Source: Pirellulaceae bacterium (lineage in GTDB: Bacteria; Planctomycetota; Planctomycetia; Pirellulales; Pirellulaceae). From it: a stretch of 12,855 nucleotides of DNA. Where the stretch lies: positions 1-12,855 of the forward strand of contig JABDKS010000049.1 in assembly GCA_013002105.1 (NCBI GenBank), given 5' to 3'. The notes beneath the pieces were generated by a model. That model made no database searches and was not told the DNA's origin. It worked only from the letters and a program-made list of their open reading frames with translations. The translations under genes and the position numbers were made by a program. How positions within the stretch are numbered: position 1 is the first letter of the stretch; each line of letters starts with the position of its first letter. Below are positions 8,865 to 12,855 of this stretch, one piece after another.

Positions 8865-8914
8865 TGACCGGTAAAGGCCTGAATGATCAAAAAACGATCA
8901 GCTATTACCGGTTA
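8865..8914. repeat. Nested inverted repeat, 10-bp outer stem
   Basis: TGACCGGTAA (8865-8874) pairs with TTACCGGTTA (8905-8914) with one G-U pair. Inside, TGATC (8884-8888) pairs with GATCA (8896-8900) around an AAAAAAC loop. The arrangement fits either a transcribed stem with an internal loop or a two-site operator upstream of the coiled-coil gene. Confidence 0.5.
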
Positions 8915-8917
8915 AGA

Positions 8918-8942
8918 AACCTGTTGGGGCAGGTTAAAAAAA
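8918..8942. terminator. Hairpin followed by an A-run (terminator-like, strand unclear)
   Basis: AACCTG (8918-8923), loop TTGGGG, CAGGTT (8930-8935), then seven A (8936-8942). On the + strand the run after the stem is A, not T, so it is not a standard intrinsic terminator. On the - strand the stem is followed only by TCTTAA. AACC (8918-8921) could also pair with GGTT at 8910-8913, so it competes with the preceding inverted repeat. Confidence 0.3.
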
Positions 8943-9001
8943 TTTGGGAATTCGAACCAAGATTCCACGATAGCTGGCGAATTTGTGCCTGGGAGACGAC
9001 A

Positions 9002-9017
9002 GCTGCATCGGTGCAGC
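9002..9017 (+). repeat. 6-bp hairpin in the leader of the coiled-coil gene
   Basis: GCTGCA, loop TCGG, TGCAGC forms a compact stem-loop whose end is 33 nt before the Shine-Dalgarno of the gene starting at 9064. It does not cover the ribosome site; it could stabilise the transcript or mark the 5' end. Confidence 0.35.
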
Positions 9018-9050
9018 ATTCGGATCGTTACCCCATCAGCCACCTGTTTT

Positions 9051-9056
9051 GGAGGA
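9051..9056 (+). promoter_or_regulatory. Strong Shine-Dalgarno GGAGGA
   Basis: GGAGGA lies 7 nt before the ATG at 9064. It decides the start against the in-frame ATG at 8983. It is the best ribosome-binding site in the window, suggesting efficient translation. Confidence 0.85.
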
Positions 9057-9063
9057 AAGACCC

Positions 9064-9867
9064 ATGCTGAAGAAAATGATTTTGACCGGAGGAGCGATCG
9101 CACTCCTTTCGAGCGTTACGATTGGCGGACCCTTGTTGAGCTATGCCCGGTGTGGCGTGAATTGGCTCCGCAGCAGCGCCAGCGATAGTGTTCCCCTGGA
9201 ATGGGAATTGAACCGTGCTCGGCAAATGATTGTCGATCTGAAACCCGAGATCGAAGCCAACGCCAAACGCATCGCTCACGAGAAGATCCAAGTGGCGCGG
9301 TTGGAACGACAACTGGTCGATTCGGACTTGCGATTGACCAAGGCTCAATCGGACATCGCCCGACTGACCGGCGATCTGAAGAGTGACAGTCCCGTCTATT
9401 CCTACGGCGGTCGCACCTATACCTCCGCGCAGGTCAAAGACGACCTGGGCAATCGATTCAAACGCTTCAAAACGCGTCAGGCAACAGCCGAAAAGCTTCA
9501 GCAAATGCTCAGCGCAAGGCAAGCATCGCTCAAAGCAGCTCATGAGCGAATGGACGCAATGTTGAGCGCACGGCGACAACTCGAAGTCGAAACCGAGAAC
9601 CTGCAAGCACGTCTGGGGGCATTGCGTGTCGCTCAGACCAGCAGCCAGTTAAGCTTGGATGACAGCCAGTTGTCGCAAACGCGCAGCTTGCTGGACGACA
9701 TCGCGACTCGAATTGACGTCGAAGAAGAAACGATGAACGTCGATGCGGAGTATTTTGGTGAAATCGACTTGGATGAACCCAGCAATGAGAATTTGCTGGA
9801 CGATATCGCATCGTATTTTGGCAGCGATGGACCGACTGGTTCGCTCGTTGCAATCCAATTGGATTGA
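9064..9867 (+). CDS. Membrane-anchored coiled-coil protein, first gene of a signalling cassette
   Basis: A 267-residue protein, started at 9064 by its Shine-Dalgarno. Residues 1-27 are a short basic start and a hydrophobic segment (MILTGGAIALLSSVTIGGPLL) that acts as signal anchor or signal peptide. Then come a conserved-looking VNWLRSS..DSVPLEWELNRARQMI stretch (32-56), a long helix rich in heptads (about 50-107), a GGRTYTSAQVKDDL linker (115-128), and a second coiled coil (about 129-196). The acidic tail (about 199-267) contains LLDDIA twice (209-214, 244-249) and YFG twice. It resembles a coiled-coil family that I recall in planctomycete genomes, without an assigned function. No catalytic motif is visible. 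It precedes an FHA-like gene and a kinase on the same strand, so a role as scaffold, sensor or substrate at the membrane is inferred. The gap to the next gene is 111 nt and holds a strong hairpin. Confidence 0.85.
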   Translation: MLKKMILTGGAIALLSSVTIGGPLLSYARCGVNWLRSSASDSVPLEWELNRARQMIVDLKPEIEANAKRIAHEKIQVARLERQLVDSDLRLTKAQSDIARLTGDLKSDSPVYSYGGRTYTSAQVKDDLGNRFKRFKTRQATAEKLQQMLSARQASLKAAHERMDAMLSARRQLEVETENLQARLGALRVAQTSSQLSLDDSQLSQTRSLLDDIATRIDVEEETMNVDAEYFGEIDLDEPSNENLLDDIASYFGSDGPTGSLVAIQLD

Positions 9868-9877
9868 TCGTTTCCTT

Positions 9878-9912
9878 TCAGTGGGATCCCCATATTACGG
9901 GATGCCCACTGA
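9878..9912 (+). terminator. 13-bp bulged hairpin between coiled-coil and FHA-like genes
   Basis: TCAGTGGGATCCC (9878-9890) pairs with GGGAT (9899-9903) and CCCACTGA (9905-9912), leaving one bulged G (9904) and an 8-nt loop CATATTAC. It begins 10 nt after the stop codon. No T-run follows, so it may be a partial terminator, a 3'-end stabiliser or a processing site that sets different levels for the first gene and the next two. Confidence 0.5.
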
Positions 9913-9978
9913 TGGGAGCTGAGGTCGCGAAAAGGACTTTGGAAAGAATCCTATTACCCTGACACCGTAGGCTGATCC

Positions 9979-10554
9979 GTGTCGGTGCAAGCTACCTCAT
10001 CAAATGATTCGCCTCTCGGCTCGCGCTGGAGGCTTTGGGTGGATGGTTGCGGCGGTTTTTTGCTGCTACCAGGAAAACGATGGACGGTCGGCGGGTTTGA
10101 TCCAACCACTCCCGCTGACCTTTGTGTTCGTGCCGATTGGCCCCGCCGTGCCGGTGTCATCGAGCGTGAAAAAACAGATTACTTTTGGCAACCTGCGGGA
10201 ACGGATGCTGCTCGCCAGTTGATTACGCCCCCGCAAAGCTTACCCATCAGTGGCTCGGCAAACATGACACTGAACTGCCCCAGTCCGCTCAGCAATTCGG
10301 CCACGATCTCTTTGCGTGGTCCGCATCGATTCATTGGGCACGTCGACGGTGCGGTTCTGGTCAACGAGACCATGCTGATCGGGCCCACCAGCGACTGCCA
10401 CATTCGTACGATGGAGTATCCCGATCGAGCCATCTTGGTTTGTCGTGACGGCGTTTGGCAAGCAAAAGTAGATTCCGAAAAGGCATTCGTGACGCTGCCC
10501 TTGGGTGAGCGAATCACGCTGCAGTCTCTTGCAATGACATTGGAAGAGGTATGA
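9979..10554 (+). CDS. FHA-like protein with degenerate phosphopeptide-binding motif
   Basis: A 191-residue protein without signal peptide or membrane segment. An in-frame stop at 9973-9975 forces a start at GTG 9979 (or GTG 9985); a weak TAGG lies 7 nt upstream. The N-terminal half (about 17-75) looks like the first strands of an FHA domain of the planctomycete type: RLWVDGCGGFLLLPGKRWTVGG, then ADLCVRADWPRRAGVIER. The usual S-R-R-H-A is replaced by P-R-R-A-G (55-59), so the expected Ser and His phosphothreonine contacts are missing. The second half (about 105-191) carries a second beta-rich unit (GAVLVNETMLIGPTSDCHI, 124-142). The kinase gene starts inside its stop (ATGA), so the two are translationally coupled and the protein is probably an adaptor or regulator of that kinase. 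Identification as FHA rests on pattern memory; a search would decide it. Confidence 0.7.
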   Translation: MSVQATSSNDSPLGSRWRLWVDGCGGFLLLPGKRWTVGGFDPTTPADLCVRADWPRRAGVIEREKTDYFWQPAGTDAARQLITPPQSLPISGSANMTLNCPSPLSNSATISLRGPHRFIGHVDGAVLVNETMLIGPTSDCHIRTMEYPDRAILVCRDGVWQAKVDSEKAFVTLPLGERITLQSLAMTLEEV

Positions 10555-12855
10555 ACCGATTCCAGCCGCCCCTGATCGACGACGCGATCGACCATTCGTC
10601 TGAAGTGGACAATTTGGTCGATCCGGGACAAAACGCGCCCCGATTGACGGTTGGTTGTGCCTCCCCTGGAGACGGAAAAACCGCACCGGAGCGTTCTTGT
10701 TGCGGGCTTTCTGGGAGGAAACATCGGCTCATGTCACGACTTCTCGGTAAAATAAGGCTGTCGCCGGGCGACGAATCGTCGCCAGCGGTCCCCGCTAGCA
10801 ACCAACCCGCTGAATCGGCCTCGCACGAATCCACGTTGCGTGGTTTGGGGGATAACCACGATGACACGCCGGTCGGCGCAGACCGGGGTCGTCACCATTT
10901 TCGCGAAACTACTTCTGGTCCGTCGGTCGACCGACACTTGACTTCTCCGCGCCCCATGACGTTCACCTACGCACCTGGATCGAAACCACTTTCCCAATAC
11001 ACGATCCGTCGTGGCATTGGCGTGGGCGGATTTGGCGAAGTCTATTTTGCGGTCAGCGAAGCGGGCAAAGAGGTCGCACTGAAGCGGATCCAACGGAACT
11101 TGGAAGTCGAAATTCGCGGCGCGTCACATTGCCTGAATTTAAAACACAATCATCTGGTTTCGCTGTACGACATTTGCCGCGACGACGACGATCAAGCGTG
11201 GGTGGTGATGGAATTTGTTGCGGGCCCCAATCTGCGCCAAGTCTTGGATCAATCTCCCCAAGGCCTCAGTGAAGTCGAAGTCCGACGTTGGTTCAGCGCG
11301 ATCGCTGCCGGCGTTAACCATCTCCATTGTGCCGGCCTGGTTCATCGCGACCTAAAACCCGGCAACGTCTTTGATGACATGGGCGTCGTCAAAGTCGGCG
11401 ATTATGGATTGAGTAAATTCATTTCGGCATCGCATCGCGGCGGGCACACAGAAAGTGTCGGCACGTTTCATTACATGGCACCGGAGATCGGTCGCGGTCA
11501 GTATGGTCGCGAGATCGATATCTACGCACTGGGCATCGTGTTGTACGAAATGCTGACCGGGCAGGTTCCCTTTGATGGCGAGAGTTGTCACGAGATCATC
11601 GTCAAACACTTGACCGCTCAGCCCGATCTGAGCGGTATCGCCGAACCTTATCGCAGCGTGATCCACCGCTCGTTACAAAAAGATCCGCAGCAACGTCCCG
11701 CGACAATCGCCGAGATGCTCGCCCCGCTGGGTTTGGCTGAGCCAACGGCAAGTCCCATCGCCAGTGCACGTTATCAAAACGGACATGAACAAGACCAGCG
11801 AGTCGCCGATCAACGGGCGGCTCCCGTGCTGGCAACCGCCATCGGTGGTCCGCGACTGACACAACCGGTTGCTCGATTTGATGCCGACACGGCACCCAAC
11901 GGCATCGATCCAAACAACCATTCAGCGAATCATTCATCGCCCGACGGCACCATTGTGATCGGGCCGCCAAAATCTGACGAACCCCTGGCCCGCGCTGTAC
12001 GCGAAAGTGCCAACGATCTGAAGAACTGGTGGGCGACGCTGGATCGATCGCCGGGAGCCAAGACGTTTATGTTGATCGTGGCGGGACTCGCGCTATTGAT
12101 CAACACACATTGGTTGTTGCCCGTCCTGTCATTGGTCGGAATCGTTTACGTGCCCTACTACATCGTTCGGCACATGGTTTTGCACGTCAACCAACAGCCC
12201 ACGTACGCCCAAGCACAACGCATTGCGACCGCGTCCGGAATTCCGCCAGCCAAACCGGTCACGAAAACGCAATGGCGCAGCCAGATGCGTCATCAACTGC
12301 AAGCCAAACACGGTATCCATCGCGTCGCCGAATTGAGCACGTCTTGGATTGCGGCCACCTTGACCGTTTTGGCGCTGACGATTGTCGCCGGCGTGATCGG
12401 TTTGCGCAGCGGGGATGTCACTTCCTTTGCCATCGCGCCGTTTGGCTGGATGGCCATGGTCGTTTTGCTCAGTTCGCTGACGATCTTGGCGATGGGAAAA
12501 TTGTGGGAGCCGGATGAGGGCGAGGCATTGCCCAGACGGTTGGTCATGGCTGGCATTGGTGCCGGCGTCGGCGTCGCCGCGTTCATGATCAGCGAATTTC
12601 TGATGTTGCCAGATAGCCAGGGACTTGCACGCGATGTCAACGCAAGTGGCTTGCCACAGGCACTGTATCAAGTCGACGGAACTCCGCGTGCATCAGCGAT
12701 GATGGCGCACTTTGCACTTTTGTTTGCGGCCGTACGTTGGTGGAAACCTGTCGATCCGCTGCGACGCACGCGGCTGAGCTTGTGGAGTGTGTCGGTCACG
12801 GTGGGCGCCGCCTGGGCCATCCACCAGATCCTGCCGATCGCGCAACCCTATGGAA
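10551..12855 (+). CDS. Ser/Thr protein kinase with multi-spanning membrane tail, 3' end missing
   Basis: Open to the right edge (768 codons seen). It starts at ATG 10551, overlapping the previous stop by four bases, with GGAAG 4 nt upstream; a later in-frame ATG at 10731 with GGGAGG 12 nt before it is an alternative. Residues 1 to about 140 are low-complexity and probably disordered. The kinase domain spans about 150-395: Gly-rich loop GVGGFG (157-162), VALK lysine (178), HRDLKPGN (265-272), DYG (284-286, in place of DFG), activation segment with TESVGTFHYMAPE (300-312), DIYALG and a final QQRPATIAEM. All catalytic residues are present, so it should be active (Hanks type). A charged linker follows, then hydrophobic segments near 505-545, 599-620, 625-648, 662-685, 717-730 and 743-765. 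The kinase part is therefore on the cytoplasmic side ahead of a membrane domain of unknown function. Related kinases are common in planctomycetes. Confidence 0.93.
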   Translation, partial: MNRFQPPLIDDAIDHSSEVDNLVDPGQNAPRLTVGCASPGDGKTAPERSCCGLSGRKHRLMSRLLGKIRLSPGDESSPAVPASNQPAESASHESTLRGLGDNHDDTPVGADRGRHHFRETTSGPSVDRHLTSPRPMTFTYAPGSKPLSQYTIRRGIGVGGFGEVYFAVSEAGKEVALKRIQRNLEVEIRGASHCLNLKHNHLVSLYDICRDDDDQAWVVMEFVAGPNLRQVLDQSPQGLSEVEVRRWFSAIAAGVNHLHCAGLVHRDLKPGNVFDDMGVVKVGDYGLSKFISASHRGGHTESVGTFHYMAPEIGRGQYGREIDIYALGIVLYEMLTGQVPFDGESCHEIIVKHLTAQPDLSGIAEPYRSVIHRSLQKDPQQRPATIAEMLAPLGLAEPTASPIASARYQNGHEQDQRVADQRAAPVLATAIGGPRLTQPVARFDADTAPNGIDPNNHSANHSSPDGTIVIGPPKSDEPLARAVRESANDLKNWWATLDRSPGAKTFMLIVAGLALLINTHWLLPVLSLVGIVYVPYYIVRHMVLHVNQQPTYAQAQRIATASGIPPAKPVTKTQWRSQMRHQLQAKHGIHRVAELSTSWIAATLTVLALTIVAGVIGLRSGDVTSFAIAPFGWMAMVVLLSSLTILAMGKLWEPDEGEALPRRLVMAGIGAGVGVAAFMISEFLMLPDSQGLARDVNASGLPQALYQVDGTPRASAMMAHFALLFAAVRWWKPVDPLRRTRLSLWSVSVTVGAAWAIHQILPIAQPYG

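Larger units (their letters stand above)
8505..9063. other. Divergent intergenic block with several inverted repeats
   Basis: About 560 nt between the - strand 66-aa gene and the + strand coiled-coil gene. No convincing reading frame, tRNA or rRNA is seen. The stretch from about 8690 to 8960 is visibly AT-richer than its surroundings. It contains inverted repeats at 8639-8656, 8721-8743, 8740-8782, 8865-8914, 8918-8935 and 9002-9017. Promoters for both flanking genes should lie here, but I could not find a well-spaced -35/-10 pair. The part 8521-8638 shows nothing notable. Confidence 0.6.

Noticed and set aside
8940..8970. tRNA remnant suggested by GGTTCGAAT on the - strand
   Set aside because: The five bases on each side do not pair as a T-stem, and no acceptor, D or anticodon arm is found nearby.
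8983..9063. Start of the coiled-coil gene at the upstream ATG 8983
   Set aside because: The extra residues hold no signal or conserved pattern, while GGAGGA with 7-nt spacing points to 9064 and a proper hydrophobic N-terminus.
10179..10724. 181-aa reading frame on the - strand across the FHA-like/kinase junction
   Set aside because: It is antisense to two well-supported coupled genes, and its residues are Arg/Ser-rich without recognisable motifs.
12129..12671. 180-aa reading frame on the - strand inside the kinase tail
   Set aside because: It mirrors the codons of hydrophobic segments in the kinase gene; its Gln/His/Asp-rich composition is typical of an antisense shadow.

Overview
The window looks like chromosomal DNA of a planctomycete, probably from the Pirellulaceae (Rhodopirellula-like). 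The basis is the combination of a DUF1549/DUF1553 (PSCyt2/PSD1) protein followed by a DUF1501 protein, a DUF1080 domain fused to a PhoD-like phosphatase, carboxypeptidase-regulatory-like secreted proteins, and a Ser/Thr kinase with an FHA-like partner. Base composition is moderately GC-rich. Most starts lack a strong Shine-Dalgarno. No rRNA, tRNA, CRISPR array, transposase or phage gene was seen.

Left part (1-4417, + strand): a DUF1549/DUF1553 protein cut by the left edge, then, after a 74-nt gap, a Tat-exported DUF1501 protein. These two families commonly occur as neighbours in planctomycetes and are assumed to act outside the cytoplasm.

Middle part (4467-8504, - strand): a two-gene unit of exported proteins. 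The upstream gene encodes a DUF1080-PhoD-like metallophosphatase fusion, and 13 nt after it comes a protein of carboxypeptidase-regulatory-like beta-sandwich repeats. The unit converges on the DUF1501 gene with only 49 nt between the stop codons. Upstream of it, also on the - strand, is a small 66-residue hypothetical gene with a recognisable ribosome-binding site.

Intergenic block (8505-9063): about 560 nt without a convincing gene. It is AT-richer than the rest from about 8690 to 8960 and holds several inverted repeats, two sets of which share arms and so could form alternative structures. It lies between divergent transcription units.

Right part (9064-12855, + strand): a signalling cassette of a membrane-anchored coiled-coil protein with a strong Shine-Dalgarno, a small FHA-like protein with a GTG start and a degenerate phosphopeptide-binding motif, and a Ser/Thr protein kinase with a multi-spanning membrane tail. 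The kinase start overlaps the FHA-like stop by four bases (ATGA) and its frame stays open to the right edge. A 13-bp bulged hairpin separates the coiled-coil gene from the FHA-like/kinase pair. The likely theme is sensing or signalling at the membrane through phosphorylation, but the signal and substrates are unknown. This cassette and the structured region in front of it are the parts most worth a second look. The rest is typical planctomycete content.
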